The notes beneath the pieces are model-generated. The model worked only from the letters and a program-made list of their open reading frames with translations. It made no database searches and was not told the DNA's origin. Positions 54,714 to 63,267 of a stretch of 64,000 bases of DNA are shown in pieces. The stretch is taken from NCBI RefSeq assembly GCF_001426565.1, contig NZ_LMFA01000020.1, positions 277,360 through 341,359 on the forward strand. The letters are read 5' to 3'. The number at the start of each line of letters is the position of its first letter. Position 1 is the stretch's first letter. The DNA is from Rhizobium sp. Root482 (GTDB taxonomy: Bacteria > Pseudomonadota > Alphaproteobacteria > Rhizobiales > Rhizobiaceae). Position numbers and translations under genes: made by a program.

Positions 54714-55055
54714 ATGACCGAGACAATCGCCTATGCCGATTTCGAGCGCGTCGATATTCGTGTCGGCACGATCCTGGAGGCTTCGGCCTTTCCGGAGGCG
54801 CGCAAGCCGGCCATCAAACTGGTCATCGATTTCGGAGCGGAGATCGGCATCAAAAAATCCTCGGCGCAGATCACCGTCCACTATACGCCGGAAAGCCTGG
54901 TCGGCCGCCAGGTGCTGGGCGTCGTCAATTTCCCGCCGCGTCAGATCGGCCCGTTCCGCTCGGAAGTCCTGACGCTCGGCTTCGAGGACGAAGCCGGCGC
55001 CATCGTCCTTGCCGCTACCGACAAGCCGGTGCCGAACGGCAAGCGGCTTCTGTAG
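54714..55055 (+). CDS. csaA: CsaA-like tRNA-binding (EMAP-II/OB-fold) protein
   Basis: 113 residues: [72 protein letters not shown]. This is the stand-alone EMAP-II-like OB fold of CsaA, a dimer that binds tRNA and shows chaperone or export-related effects. In an operon with ybjN and proC. No anomalies. Confidence 0.92.
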   Translation: MTETIAYADFERVDIRVGTILEASAFPEARKPAIKLVIDFGAEIGIKKSSAQITVHYTPESLVGRQVLGVVNFPPRQIGPFRSEVLTLGFEDEAGAIVLAATDKPVPNGKRLL

Positions 55056-55142
55056 GGCCGACATCCATTGCTTCGATTGCAGGTTCATGGTGCGAACTGC
55101 GCGGCCAGTTTGACAAGCCATGCTCTGTCCATACAATAGGCC

Positions 55143-55445
55143 ATGCCGAAATTTCTTTGGAGCATCGAGAAGAACCGTGCCCTGAAGGAGCATTCCGACA
55201 GGCATATCTGTTTCGAGGATATTGTCGCCGGAATTGACGCGGGAGGCCTGCTGGACGATATCGAGCACCCGAATTTTGAGAAATACCCGAACCAGCGCAT
55301 ATTGGTGGTCGCGTTCTCCGGCTATGTCTATGCCGTTCCCTATATACAGGAAGCGGATGGCAGCCTCTTTTTAAAGACAGCCTTTCCCAGTCGAAGGCTC
55401 AGGCGGATTTATCTGCCAGGAGAAGATCATGACGAAGAAACCTGA
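55143..55445 (+). CDS. Type II toxin, BrnT-like
   Basis: 100 residues. The pattern WSIEKNRALKEHSDRHICFEDIVAGIDAGGLLDDIEHPN, then YVYAVPYIQEADGSLFLKTAFPSRRLRRIYL, resembles BrnT/RelE-fold toxins (W.xxKN..L, FED., C-terminal basic strand). It overlaps the next gene by 17 bases; that gene encodes a ribbon-helix-helix antitoxin, as in BrnTA. Toxin-first order. It is inserted between the proC-csaA unit and the two-component operon. The assignment rests on pattern and context. Confidence 0.72.
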   Translation: MPKFLWSIEKNRALKEHSDRHICFEDIVAGIDAGGLLDDIEHPNFEKYPNQRILVVAFSGYVYAVPYIQEADGSLFLKTAFPSRRLRRIYLPGEDHDEET

Positions 55446-55710
55446 AATCGGCCATTATCTCGATGACGAAGAAGCGTCGCTGGTCGAAGCGCTTGAAAAG
55501 AGCGATGCTCCGCTCACCAGTATACTGACGGCTGAACGGCGCGGCGCCTTGGAGGCAATGGCACGCGAAGCGTTCAGCGACAGTCGTGAAAAGATCTCGC
55601 TGCGCGTATCGCGGTCCGATCTTGCCCGTTTGAAGTCGCGTGCCCTACAGGAAGGCGTGCCCTACCAGACCCTGATCAATTCCATCATCCATAAATATGT
55701 ATCGGGTTGA
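55429..55710 (+). CDS. Ribbon-helix-helix (CopG/BrnA-like) antitoxin
   Basis: 93 residues. The C-terminus REKISLRVSRSDLARLKSRALQEGVPYQTLINSIIHKYVSG is a typical CopG-type ribbon-helix-helix. The N-terminal half should bind the toxin. It starts within the toxin gene (17-base overlap), giving coupled translation, with GGAGAAG at 55420-55426 as ribosome site. Likely autorepressor of the pair. Confidence 0.8.
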   Translation: MTKKPEIGHYLDDEEASLVEALEKSDAPLTSILTAERRGALEAMAREAFSDSREKISLRVSRSDLARLKSRALQEGVPYQTLINSIIHKYVSG

Positions 55711-55729
55711 TCGCCCGTGTCGGCATTCT

Positions 55730-57106
55730 TCACGCCGGCACCCGGACCACCGCGCGCAATCCACCCAGCGGGCTGTCCGACAGGGTGACATTGCCGCCGT
55801 GGCTGCGGGCGATGTCGCGGGCGATGGCAAGGCCGAGGCCGGTTCCGGAACTGTCCAGATTGCGCGCCTCGTCGAGCCGGAAGAACGGCTTGAAGACATC
55901 GTCGCGGGAGGCTTCGGGAATGCCCGGCCCGTCGTCGTCGATGGTGATCGTCAGCCAACGGATGCCGTGCCTTGCCTCGATATGCACGCTATCGGCATAG
56001 CGATAGGCATTGGAGGCAAGATTGGAGACGAGCCGGGTGAAGGCGTTGGGCCGGACGCGGACATGGTCGTCTCCCTCCACCGCGGTGGTCACGGTCTTGC
56101 CGTGCAGTTCGGCTTCCAGGGTGAGCCGGTTCATCAGGTCGCTCAGCTTCAATTGCCCGACATCCTCTTCCGCCTCGCCGCGGGCAAAGGCCAGATAGGC
56201 TTCGAGCATGCTCTGCATGTCCTCGACATCCTGGTTGAGATTGTCGAGATCGGCGTTGTCGCCGGCCAGCGCCAGTTGCAGCTTGAAGCGGGTGAGGATG
56301 GTGCGCAGATCGTGGCTGACGCCGGTCAGCATCGCGGTGCGCTGCTCGATCTGGCGCTCGACGCGGTCGCGCATCTGGATGAAGGCAAGCCCGGCACGGC
56401 GGATCTCGTCCGCCCCGCGCGGCGAGAAGTCATCGATCTTCTGTCCCTTGCCGAAACTTTCGGCCGCCTTGGCAAGGTTGAGGATTGGCCTGATCTGGCC
56501 GCGCAGGAAAAGGATGGCGATGGTGAGAAGCACCAGCGAGGCGCCGACCATCCAGACGATGAAGATATGCGCATTGGACGCATAGGCCTGGCCACGTCGG
56601 GCAAAGACCCTGAGGATGCGCTCGCCGTCAAGCGCGATACGCACTTCGACCAGGTCGGAATTGCCGATCGTATCGACCCAATAAGGTCGGCCGATCTGAT
56701 GCTCGATCTCCTCGCCGAGAATCCTGTCGAGAATTTCGAACAGCGCCTCCGGCTGGGGCGGCGGCAGCTTGCCGTCGGGCTCGATGCTGACGCCGAGGCC
56801 GAGCTTTTGGCGGGCAATGCGAATGATTTTCGCCCGATCGCTTTCAGGCGAGGTTTCGATCAGTTCGATAATGGCGGCGATATCGCTGGTGACGGCGGCC
56901 GAGAGGCGCTGCGTGACCATCTGCCAGTGCCGCTCCATGAAGACGAAGGCGACGACCGACTGCAGAAGCACCATTGGAATGATGACGATGAGCAATGAGC
57001 GGGCATAAAGGCCCATCGGCAATTGGCGGCGCAGCCAGCGTGTCAGCCGCAGCCAGCCGGTGTCCAGCTTCCTCGCCCGGTGGCGCAATATGTCAAGATT
57101 TGCCAT
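55730..57106 (-). CDS. Sensor histidine kinase, EnvZ-like
   Basis: 458 residues: helix 1 (36-57), a periplasmic domain of ~120 residues, helix 2 (180-201), HAMP, then the DHp domain with phospho-acceptor His265 in TGVSHDLRTILTRFKLQLAL. The catalytic domain has N-, G1- and G2-boxes (RLVSNLASNAYRYA, DDDGPGIP, GTGLGLAIA). It follows its response regulator gene by 23 bases. The signal is unknown. Confidence 0.92.
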   Translation of the reverse strand: MANLDILRHRARKLDTGWLRLTRWLRRQLPMGLYARSLLIVIIPMVLLQSVVAFVFMERHWQMVTQRLSAAVTSDIAAIIELIETSPESDRAKIIRIARQKLGLGVSIEPDGKLPPPQPEALFEILDRILGEEIEHQIGRPYWVDTIGNSDLVEVRIALDGERILRVFARRGQAYASNAHIFIVWMVGASLVLLTIAILFLRGQIRPILNLAKAAESFGKGQKIDDFSPRGADEIRRAGLAFIQMRDRVERQIEQRTAMLTGVSHDLRTILTRFKLQLALAGDNADLDNLNQDVEDMQSMLEAYLAFARGEAEEDVGQLKLSDLMNRLTLEAELHGKTVTTAVEGDDHVRVRPNAFTRLVSNLASNAYRYADSVHIEARHGIRWLTITIDDDGPGIPEASRDDVFKPFFRLDEARNLDSSGTGLGLAIARDIARSHGGNVTLSDSPLGGLRAVVRVPA

Positions 57107-57129
57107 GAGCGCCGGTCCCGTTCATCCCG

Positions 57130-57864
57130 TCAATCCACGCTCAGCCGGTAGCCGATGCCGCGCACCGTCTGCAGCCAGACCGGATTAGACGGATCGTCCT
57201 CGATCTTGCGGCGCAGGCGGTTGATCTGCACATCGATCGTGCGTTCGCCCACCTCGGCATCGTCGCTCACCAGTTCGTGGCGGGGGATGGTTTCGCCGGC
57301 GCGTTGCGAAAACAGCATCATGATCTCCTGCTCGCGATCGGTGAGGCGGATGTGGTCGGCGCCGCGGCGAAGCTCCCGGCGCACCACCGAAAAGGTGAAG
57401 GGGCCGAAGATCACCTGCTCCACCTTCGGCGCCTTGGCAGGCGCGTTGCGGCGCAGGATATTGTTGATGCGCAATACCAGTTCGCGGGGATCGAAGGGCT
57501 TTGGCAGGTAATCGTCGGCGCCGGCTTCCAGCCCCTCGATGCGGGCATTCGCCTCGGCAAGCGCGGTCAGCATGATCACCGGCACGGTCTTCACCTTGCG
57601 CAGGCTCTGGGTCAGCGAAATCCCGGTCTCGCCCGGCATCATGACATCGACGATCAGGAGGTCGTAGTCGATGCCCTCCAGCTTTCGCCGCGCCTCGCCG
57701 GCATCCCCGGCCGTCGTCACCCGAAACCCCTTTTCCATCAGGAAGCGGTTGAGCAGGTCGCGGATGCGGCGGTCGTCGTCCACCACCAGCAGATGGGGCG
57801 CGTCGTCGTCGATCCTTGTCGTCTTTGCCATCGTCGTTCTAAGCCCTGTCTCGCTGTCTGGCAT
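57130..57864 (-). CDS. OmpR/PhoB-type response regulator
   Basis: 244 residues. Receiver domain (HLLVVDDDRRIRDLLNRFL) with phospho-acceptor Asp73 in LLIVDVMMPG, a conserved Lys in LPKPFDPREL, and a C-terminal winged helix (RLTDREQEIMMLFSQRAGETIPRHELV ... TIDVQINRLRRKIEDDPSNPVWLQTVRGIGYRL). ATG 57864 has AGGA 6 bases upstream; ATG 57831 is an alternative with a weaker site. It sits 8 bases after marR and before the kinase. The marR-regulator order recalls petP-petR of Rhodobacter capsulatus, which is needed for cytochrome bc1; that link is only an analogy. Confidence 0.93.
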   Translation of the reverse strand: MPDSETGLRTTMAKTTRIDDDAPHLLVVDDDRRIRDLLNRFLMEKGFRVTTAGDAGEARRKLEGIDYDLLIVDVMMPGETGISLTQSLRKVKTVPVIMLTALAEANARIEGLEAGADDYLPKPFDPRELVLRINNILRRNAPAKAPKVEQVIFGPFTFSVVRRELRRGADHIRLTDREQEIMMLFSQRAGETIPRHELVSDDAEVGERTIDVQINRLRRKIEDDPSNPVWLQTVRGIGYRLSVD

Positions 57865-57872
57865 GCGTGGTC

Positions 57873-58385
57873 CTAGCCGTCCTCGGCGTTCTTCATGCCG
57901 GCGAGGAAACGCCGGACCATGTCGCGGGCGCCCGGGCCGCTCCTTGTCATCGCCTCGGCAATGCGCCGCGATTGCGGCTCCGCCAAGGCCCGCGCCAGGG
58001 TCTTGCCTTCCTTGGTGGTGTAAAGCTTGCGCTGGCGGCGGTCCTGCGGGCCGGTCACCTGGTGGATATAGCCGGAATCGATCAACTGCTTCAAAACGCG
58101 GGCGAGGCTCTGCTTGGTGATCTTCAGCGTATCGAGAAGATCGGCAACCGTCATGCCCGGTTCGCGATCGACGAAATGCAGGACGCGGTGATGGGCGCGC
58201 CCAAAACCGCGTTTTTCAAGGATCACGTCGGGATCGGAGGTGAAATCGCGATAGGCGAAGAAGAGCAGCTCGATGATCTCGAAATCGACCGCGTCCGGAT
58301 TGTCGGGATCGGCCGGAGCGGTGTCCGTACCGGCCTTCTGGTTGGGCTGTCCTGCCACGCCGTCATTTCCTTTCAACTGCGGCAT
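57873..58385 (-). CDS. MarR family transcriptional regulator
   Basis: 170 residues with a winged-helix core: VLHFVDREPGMTVADLLDTLKITKQSLARVLKQLIDSGYIHQVTGPQDRRQRKLYTTKEGKTLARALAE. The DRRQRKLYTT wing is classic MarR. It is first in the operon with the response regulator and kinase. A perfect 9-bp inverted repeat 12 bases upstream of the start is a likely autoregulatory operator. The ligand is unknown. Confidence 0.92.
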   Translation of the reverse strand: MPQLKGNDGVAGQPNQKAGTDTAPADPDNPDAVDFEIIELLFFAYRDFTSDPDVILEKRGFGRAHHRVLHFVDREPGMTVADLLDTLKITKQSLARVLKQLIDSGYIHQVTGPQDRRQRKLYTTKEGKTLARALAEPQSRRIAEAMTRSGPGARDMVRRFLAGMKNAEDG

Positions 58386-58397
58386 GTCTGCCTTTGG

Positions 58398-58422
58398 AAT
58401 ATGTCAGTTTCATTGACATATT
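58398..58422. promoter_or_regulatory. Palindromic operator upstream of marR
   Basis: AATATGTCA (58398-58406) and its exact complement TGACATATT (58414-58422), separated by 7 bases. Centre-to-centre spacing is 16 bases, one and a half helical turns, within the range of MarR dimers. It lies between marR (minus) and ilvE (plus) and contains a TTGACA (58413-58418) that could be a -35 element towards ilvE. Confidence 0.75.
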
Positions 58423-58610
58423 TTTTCGCCCTTGGTAAGCCTCTGGTCTCTGGAGGGCACGGACCGGCGTCACTATCGTTGAAGATAGGCCCTGCCGCGC
58501 CGGCCGCCAATCCAAATCAGCATGATGGATTTCCCATTCCGTTTGTCGCCCGGCAGGGCAGGCAAGAGACGCAACGCAAAGATGGCGCATGGACGCCAGG
58601 GATCAAGACG

Positions 58611-59501
58611 ATGGCATCAGTTCCTTTTGACCGCATGGACGGACAGATCTGGTTCAATGGCGAGTTCGTGGAGTGGAAGGACGCGAAAATCCACGTGCTG
58701 ACGCATGGCCTTCACTATGCAAGCGCCGTGTTCGAAGGCGAGCGGGCCTATGGCGGCCGCATCTTCAAGCTCACCGAGCACAATCGCCGCCTGCACAAAT
58801 CGGCGGAAATCCTCGGCTTTTCCATCCCCTACAGCGTCGAGGAACTGGATGCGGCGACGATCGAGCTTCTGAAGCGTCAGGGATTCGCCGATGCCTATGT
58901 CCGGCCGATCGCCTGGCGCGGCTCGGAGATGATGGGCGTATCGGCCCAGAACAACCGCATCAATGTCGCCATCGCCATCTGGCAATGGGGCAGCTATTTC
59001 AATCCGGCCGAAAAGCTCAAGGGCATCCGCCTCGACATCGCCGAATATCGCCGCCCCGATCCGAAGACCGCCCCTTGCGCCTCCAAGGCTGCCGGCCTCT
59101 ACATGATCTGCACCATCTCCAAGCATGCGGCGGAAGCCAAGGGCTATGCGGATGCGATGATGCTCGACTATCGCGGCCAGGTGGCCGAAGCGACGGGCGC
59201 CAACATCTTCTTCGTCAAGGACGGCGTCATCCATACGCCGATCCCTGATTGCTTCCTCAACGGCATCACCCGCCAGACGGTCATCGAGCTTGCCCAGCGC
59301 CGCGGCTACGAGGTGGTCGAACGGGTGATCCTGCCGGAAGAGCTTTCGCAGTTTTCCGAATGCTTCCTCACCGGATCGGCCGCGGAAGTGACGCCGGTCT
59401 CCGAGATCGGCCCCTACCGCTTCACGCCGGCGACCATCTGCGAAACGCTGATGAACGACTATATGAAGGAAGTCTATCCGGTGGCCGCTGCCGCCGAATA
59501 A
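58611..59501 (+). CDS. ilvE: Branched-chain-amino-acid aminotransferase
   Basis: 296 residues, PLP fold type IV: IHVLTHGLHYASAVFEGERAYGG, substrate and cofactor segment CASKAAGLYMICTISKHAAEAKGYADAMMLD (Schiff-base Lys in SKAAG), EATGANIFFVKDGVI, GITRQTVIELA, and ECFLTGSAAEVTPV. Catalyses the last step of Leu, Ile and Val synthesis, completing the route begun by leuA in this window. ATG 58611 is chosen; the frame is open to 57867 through marR. Confidence 0.95.
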   Translation: MASVPFDRMDGQIWFNGEFVEWKDAKIHVLTHGLHYASAVFEGERAYGGRIFKLTEHNRRLHKSAEILGFSIPYSVEELDAATIELLKRQGFADAYVRPIAWRGSEMMGVSAQNNRINVAIAIWQWGSYFNPAEKLKGIRLDIAEYRRPDPKTAPCASKAAGLYMICTISKHAAEAKGYADAMMLDYRGQVAEATGANIFFVKDGVIHTPIPDCFLNGITRQTVIELAQRRGYEVVERVILPEELSQFSECFLTGSAAEVTPVSEIGPYRFTPATICETLMNDYMKEVYPVAAAAE

Positions 59502-59799
59502 TGGCCGGTCCGAAAGCAGATCGAAGACGGCTGGTGCCGCCGCGGTCTGCCGGCATGCCGGAAACAACGGCGACCGCTGCCGGGCCGCATGATCTATGGC
59601 CTGAATCAAGCCGGGCTTTGCTTATAGCCTGACCCGACCACCGGCCGTTTTTCGTTTTGCCCGCCGCCGCCGCGCCCTGCCGCTGGGAAAGGCCGCCGCT
59701 TCGTGCTAGGCATGGCCAACAACCTGCCGCCCGAGCGGCCGGCTTCGCCCTTTCCCGCCGGTCACGATCCGGCCCGTATCGCGCCCTATCCACCAAGGC
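59502..59799. other. Intergenic region between ilvE and the DUF930 gene
   Basis: 298 bases, very GC-rich, with a frame that stays open into the DUF930 gene out of phase. I see no terminator with a T-run after ilvE, no clear promoter and no RNA gene. Confidence 0.4.
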
Positions 59800-60948
59800 A
59801 TGCAGCAGAAAATTTTCAAGGGAAGAGCAGGGTTTGGCGCGGGGCTTGCGGTCTCGCTCGTCGCGCATCTCGGTCTTGCCGTGTTCTTTCTGCTGCGCCT
59901 GCCCACCGACCAGCCAAAGCCGGAAAAAGAAGAGACGGTGCAGGTCGAGATGGTGCCGGAGCCCGAGAAGAAACCGGAGCCGGAAAAGAAGCCGCAGGAA
60001 AAGCCCGCGCCACGGCCAAAGCCGCAGGAGGACATACAGCCTGTCGAGAAGCCGGCTGAAAAGGCCGGGGAAAAACCGGTGGCCAAGGCTGAGTCTCAAC
60101 CCGTGAACAAACCGGCGGAGAAGCAGCCGGAGGCGAAAAAGACCGAGGAGAAAGAGGTGAAGGCCGCGCCGCTCCCGCCGCAGGCCTTCGAGGCCGCGGT
60201 GAGGGACGGCGGCAAGGAAGCGGGCGGCGACCGTCCGTCGGAGCCGGAGAAAAAGCCGGATATCGAGCCGCGCGCCGATCGCGCCCTTCCTCCAGCGGGG
60301 CAGGAAACGCCGCAGAAAAGCGAACCGGATCTGACGAAGCCGCAGGACAAGCCGCTGGAGACACCGGCGGTCGCCAGGCTGCCGGAGCTCGATCTGCCCG
60401 AGTCCGTCAATCCCACCGACGCCCTCAACGAAGGCGAGGCGCCGATCGAGACTGTTCCGACGCCACAGGCAAGGCCGAAGGACGTGCCGACGGACAGTCA
60501 GGCGGTGGCGGTTCAGGAACTCGCTTCAGCAGAAAATCAGGCGCCGGACGCCCGCCCCAATCGCCCGCCATCGGAACTGACCTCGGCCACCGAGCTTTAT
60601 TCCGCCGACACGCTGTCCGATCCGCGCGTGCGCCAGGCGCTGGGCAAGCTGCCGAGAGAGCGGCGGATCGTGCAGATCTGCATGATCGAGACGCTGGAGC
60701 AGGTCCGCCGCTCCCGGCCGGATACCGTGCCGCAGGGGTTGTTCTTCGACCCACGCAATGGCTCGCCGATCTCGGGCCTGACGATGACGGCCAATGGCGC
60801 CGCCTACAAGACCGCCGGCGGATGGATCGATGTCGACTTCAAATGCACAGTCAATAACGATATCGATAACATTACCGCCTTCAGCTTCGCGGTCGGCGGT
60901 TCGGTGCCGAAAAGCCAGTGGCAGGCGCGACGGTTTCCGAAGAATTGA
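59800..60948 (+). CDS. DUF930 domain protein with TonB-like N-terminus
   Basis: 382 residues. A single N-terminal membrane helix (FGAGLAVSLVAHLGLAVFFLLRL, with the SxxxH pattern of TonB) is followed by ~200 residues of Pro/Glu/Lys-rich sequence that could span the periplasm. A C-terminal DUF930 domain follows (DTLSDPRVRQALGKLPRERRIVQICMIETLEQVRRSRPDTVPQGLFF ... VDFKCTVNNDIDNITAFSFAVGGSVPKSQW). The layout copies TonB but the terminal domain is different, so the partner is unknown. DUF930 is typical of Rhizobiales. It may have its own promoter. Confidence 0.85.
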   Translation: MQQKIFKGRAGFGAGLAVSLVAHLGLAVFFLLRLPTDQPKPEKEETVQVEMVPEPEKKPEPEKKPQEKPAPRPKPQEDIQPVEKPAEKAGEKPVAKAESQPVNKPAEKQPEAKKTEEKEVKAAPLPPQAFEAAVRDGGKEAGGDRPSEPEKKPDIEPRADRALPPAGQETPQKSEPDLTKPQDKPLETPAVARLPELDLPESVNPTDALNEGEAPIETVPTPQARPKDVPTDSQAVAVQELASAENQAPDARPNRPPSELTSATELYSADTLSDPRVRQALGKLPRERRIVQICMIETLEQVRRSRPDTVPQGLFFDPRNGSPISGLTMTANGAAYKTAGGWIDVDFKCTVNNDIDNITAFSFAVGGSVPKSQWQARRFPKN

Positions 60949-60966
60949 GCCAGCCACGCCCGGCGG

Positions 60967-61422
60967 CTATTTGTAGAAGCCCTCGCGCAGATTGATGCCG
61001 TGTTCCAGCCAGGCCTTCATGGCGCAGAGCGCGCCCGTCCATCCCTCGCAATTGCCGTAGGAGCCCTTCAGCCCGGCCGGTGTCTCGCGCCAGCCTTCCT
61101 CGCGGATCGAAACCAGCGTGCGGTCGCCGTCGATCGGCTCGAAACGCATGGTCACCGTCGTGTCATAGCCGCCATCCCCGTTGCTGCCGTCGACGGCCCA
61201 TTGGAAGACGATCTTCTCGTCCTTGACGACATCGATCACTTTCACCGGAAAGGCGCCGGGAAAATCGTGAAAGTCCCAGGTCACGGTCGCGCCTTTTTCC
61301 AGCCGCCCCTTGGCGCCGCCCGTGGTAAAATACCGCGATAATTGTTTGGGATCGACCACCGCCTCGAAAACCTCCGATACGGGCTTGGCAATCCTGCCGG
61401 CAACCCTGAATGTCAGTTCCAT
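60967..61422 (-). CDS. SRPBCC/AHSA1 domain protein
   Basis: 151 residues: RVAGRIAKPVSEVFEAVVDPKQLSRYFTTGGAKGRLEKGATVTWDFHDFPG, then GCEGWTGALCAMKAWLEHG-like end, the AHSA1 branch of START/Bet-v1 folds. It probably binds a hydrophobic ligand. Divergent from an ArsR-type gene 56 bases away. This ArsR-SRPBCC pairing is common and suggests the regulator controls it. Convergent with the DUF930 gene. Confidence 0.88.
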   Translation of the reverse strand: MELTFRVAGRIAKPVSEVFEAVVDPKQLSRYFTTGGAKGRLEKGATVTWDFHDFPGAFPVKVIDVVKDEKIVFQWAVDGSNGDGGYDTTVTMRFEPIDGDRTLVSIREEGWRETPAGLKGSYGNCEGWTGALCAMKAWLEHGINLREGFYK

Positions 61423-61460
61423 GATCCGTCCTCCGTTTCGGGCTTGTTGCTGGAAACATT

Positions 61461-61480
61461 ATGTTGTAAAAACGTAACAT
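61461..61480. promoter_or_regulatory. Candidate ArsR operator in the SRPBCC/ArsR divergent region
   Basis: An imperfect palindrome ATGTT (61461-61465) ... AACAT (61476-61480) in an AT-rich patch. It overlaps the arsR start codon. It could let the regulator block both divergent genes. Confidence 0.4.
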
Positions 61481-61808
61481 GTCAATCGATGCGCAGAACG
61501 ACCGTATTTTCAAGGCCCTGTCGGCGACCAGCCGGCGCGCCATTCTCGATATATTGAAGGATCAACCGCGCACCACCGGGGAACTCTGCGCCTGTTTCCC
61601 GGCGCTCGACCGCTGCACGGTGATGCAGCACCTGAAGGTGCTGGAGGCCGCCGATCTGGTGATCGTCAGCCGCGAAGGCCGCGAACGCTGGAACCATCTC
61701 AATCCGCTGCCGATCAAGCAGATCCACGACCGCTGGATCGGCCCGCATGCCGCCAGGGCCGTCGAACTGCTCGGCCGCCTGAAAGAGGACATGGAAGGGG
61801 AGGCGTAG
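61479..61808 (+). CDS. ArsR family winged-helix regulator
   Basis: 109 residues: RIFKALSATSRRAILDILKDQPRTTGELCACFPALDRCTVMQHLKVLEAADLVIVSREGRERWNHLNPLPI, an ArsR-type winged helix of the SRPBCC-linked, non-metal group. The two Cys residues are not in the arsenic-binding CxCxxC form. No ribosome site precedes ATG 61479, so it might be translated leaderless from an AT-rich promoter just upstream. Likely autorepressor and regulator of the divergent SRPBCC gene. Confidence 0.9.
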   Translation: MSIDAQNDRIFKALSATSRRAILDILKDQPRTTGELCACFPALDRCTVMQHLKVLEAADLVIVSREGRERWNHLNPLPIKQIHDRWIGPHAARAVELLGRLKEDMEGEA

Positions 61809-61996
61809 GCTCTCCGTCAGCAACCTTTAGGACGTTTTTTCGCTCCTGAAACGAGGGCTCGTCGCCGACTGACGAGATGAGAGAATTCGGCCCATGGAGT
61901 TTGATGTGCCGTGCCGCCTGTTTTCGGCTATCGATATATTAATCCCTGAAGCAGCTTGAGGCTGGACGCTGGAGCCTGCGCAATCCTGGAAGTAAA

Positions 61997-62443
61997 ATGG
62001 ATCATCAAGTTCTCGAAGAAATCGCCAAAATCTTGAATGCCGATGCCCGGAACTACACCGTCTTCCTGCAATTTTTCGAAGTGTCCTTGCCGAAACCAGC
62101 CGGAAAAGAAACTATCATCAAAACAGCTTTGGGGGCTGATGCAACACTCGGCGGTATCCAAGAGGTCGAAAAAGCATCTGTTTGGCCCAATCTAAAACTT
62201 GCGCTGCTTTATGCGGGCGATAATGGCGCTGGTCCAGCGGCTGCTACAATTCAATCGGAAAGGTTGCTCGTATTAATGGGGGTTCTCGAAAACGAGGTCC
62301 GCTATCTTGTAGATGCAGCAAACACCACTGAATCATTTTGGCTGCAGGGCGGGCACCCCGCATACCCAGTGTTTTGGGACTTCGCCTATCTTATCTTAGG
62401 GAAGGCGGGCGCAAGCATTCTCATAGGGTCAAGCTCCGACTAG
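61997..62443 (+). CDS. Hypothetical protein of unknown family
   Basis: 148 residues, no signal peptide and no family I recognise. Predicted mixed alpha/beta; start MDHQVLEEIAKILNADARNYTVFLQFFEVS, hydrophobic end WDFAYLILGKAGASILIGSSSD. GGAAG at 61987-61991 supports ATG 61997. The gene has visibly lower GC and more A/T-ending codons than the backbone and sits next to an Imm42-like immunity gene and repeats. It may belong to a toxin/immunity remnant. Function unknown. Confidence 0.65.
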   Translation: MDHQVLEEIAKILNADARNYTVFLQFFEVSLPKPAGKETIIKTALGADATLGGIQEVEKASVWPNLKLALLYAGDNGAGPAAATIQSERLLVLMGVLENEVRYLVDAANTTESFWLQGGHPAYPVFWDFAYLILGKAGASILIGSSSD

Positions 62444-62568
62444 ACGAGACTTTGTCAACACGACCTGAGCATACTCAACGCAGGAGAGGGCGTTAGCGCA
62501 TACTTCTCCAGTCTGAGTTCCTTCCATTTGGTGGTGTTCATCAGCGAGATAAGCGTAACGCCGTCTGC

Positions 62569-62613
62569 TGAAGCCAGAGTGAAATCACGAATGAAGCCAG
62601 AGTGAAATCACGA
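62569..62613. repeat. 22-bp direct repeat in tandem
   Basis: An exact 22-base unit beginning TGAAGCCAGAG occurs at 62569-62590 and 62592-62613, one base apart. It lies in the non-coding gap between the hypothetical gene and the Imm42-like gene. It could mark a recombination or slippage point. Confidence 0.8.
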
Positions 62614-62679
62614 AAGCCAAATACGCCATCGCCAAAAAACCACGTTGAATCACGCTTTCTTTGATTTCGGAATCCAAGC

Positions 62680-63267
62680 TTAAACGGCAGGCGGGCGAGT
62701 GGTTATGGCCTTCAGCCGATTTGTTCGCTCCATGGAGAATAATGTCTTCCAACCAGAAACAATGGCGTAGAAAAGGTCGGCGCCCATCCATTCTTCGCTG
62801 ATGGTTTGAGGCAAATCGTCCGGCGCTCCCGTATTCAAGAACGCGATAATGCGCACGCGGCTATCCACGTCGAACTGCAAAATGTGGCTTCCATCATCAA
62901 AAGCCTCGTCCCCATCTGGAGCCCATATTGCCCCGCTCGATTGTAAAGCATCAACGAACTGGTGCCGCGAAATCCCGAAGTAGTCCGTTCGTGCAGTATC
63001 ACGATAAAAGGCATCGAGGTAGGCTGCAGCAACCTCAGCGGCTGGAACATCGTCCGGGATAGGAGCCACATGCGTTCCCCGCCGTTGCAACCTATATTCG
63101 ACCGCGTTGAATGAGCACCCAAGCATGGACGCATCGGGCTGTCTAACACCAAAAGCTCGTCCACCGACGTAGATTACGAAAAAGCCCAGCGCTAATTGGG
63201 AGAGATTTTCCACCGCTTCGGTAATCCCGCTTTCGATTGCGAAAACGCGGCAGTCGCCCACTATCAT
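62680..63267 (-). CDS. Imm42-like immunity protein
   Basis: 195 residues. The N-terminus MIVGDCRVFAIESGITEAVENLSQLALGFFVIYVGGRAFGVRQPDASMLGCSF fits the Imm42 immunity family as I remember it. Such proteins protect against the toxin domains of polymorphic contact-dependent effectors. No cognate toxin gene is visible in the window, so it may be an orphan. The sequence is lower in GC than the backbone. ATG 63267 has AAGGG upstream. Confidence 0.6.
   Translation of the reverse strand: MIVGDCRVFAIESGITEAVENLSQLALGFFVIYVGGRAFGVRQPDASMLGCSFNAVEYRLQRRGTHVAPIPDDVPAAEVAAAYLDAFYRDTARTDYFGISRHQFVDALQSSGAIWAPDGDEAFDDGSHILQFDVDSRVRIIAFLNTGAPDDLPQTISEEWMGADLFYAIVSGWKTLFSMERTNRLKAITTRPPAV

Noticed and set aside
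62569..62613. Short repeats as a CRISPR array
   Set aside because: Only two units separated by one base, with no spacers and no cas genes in the window.
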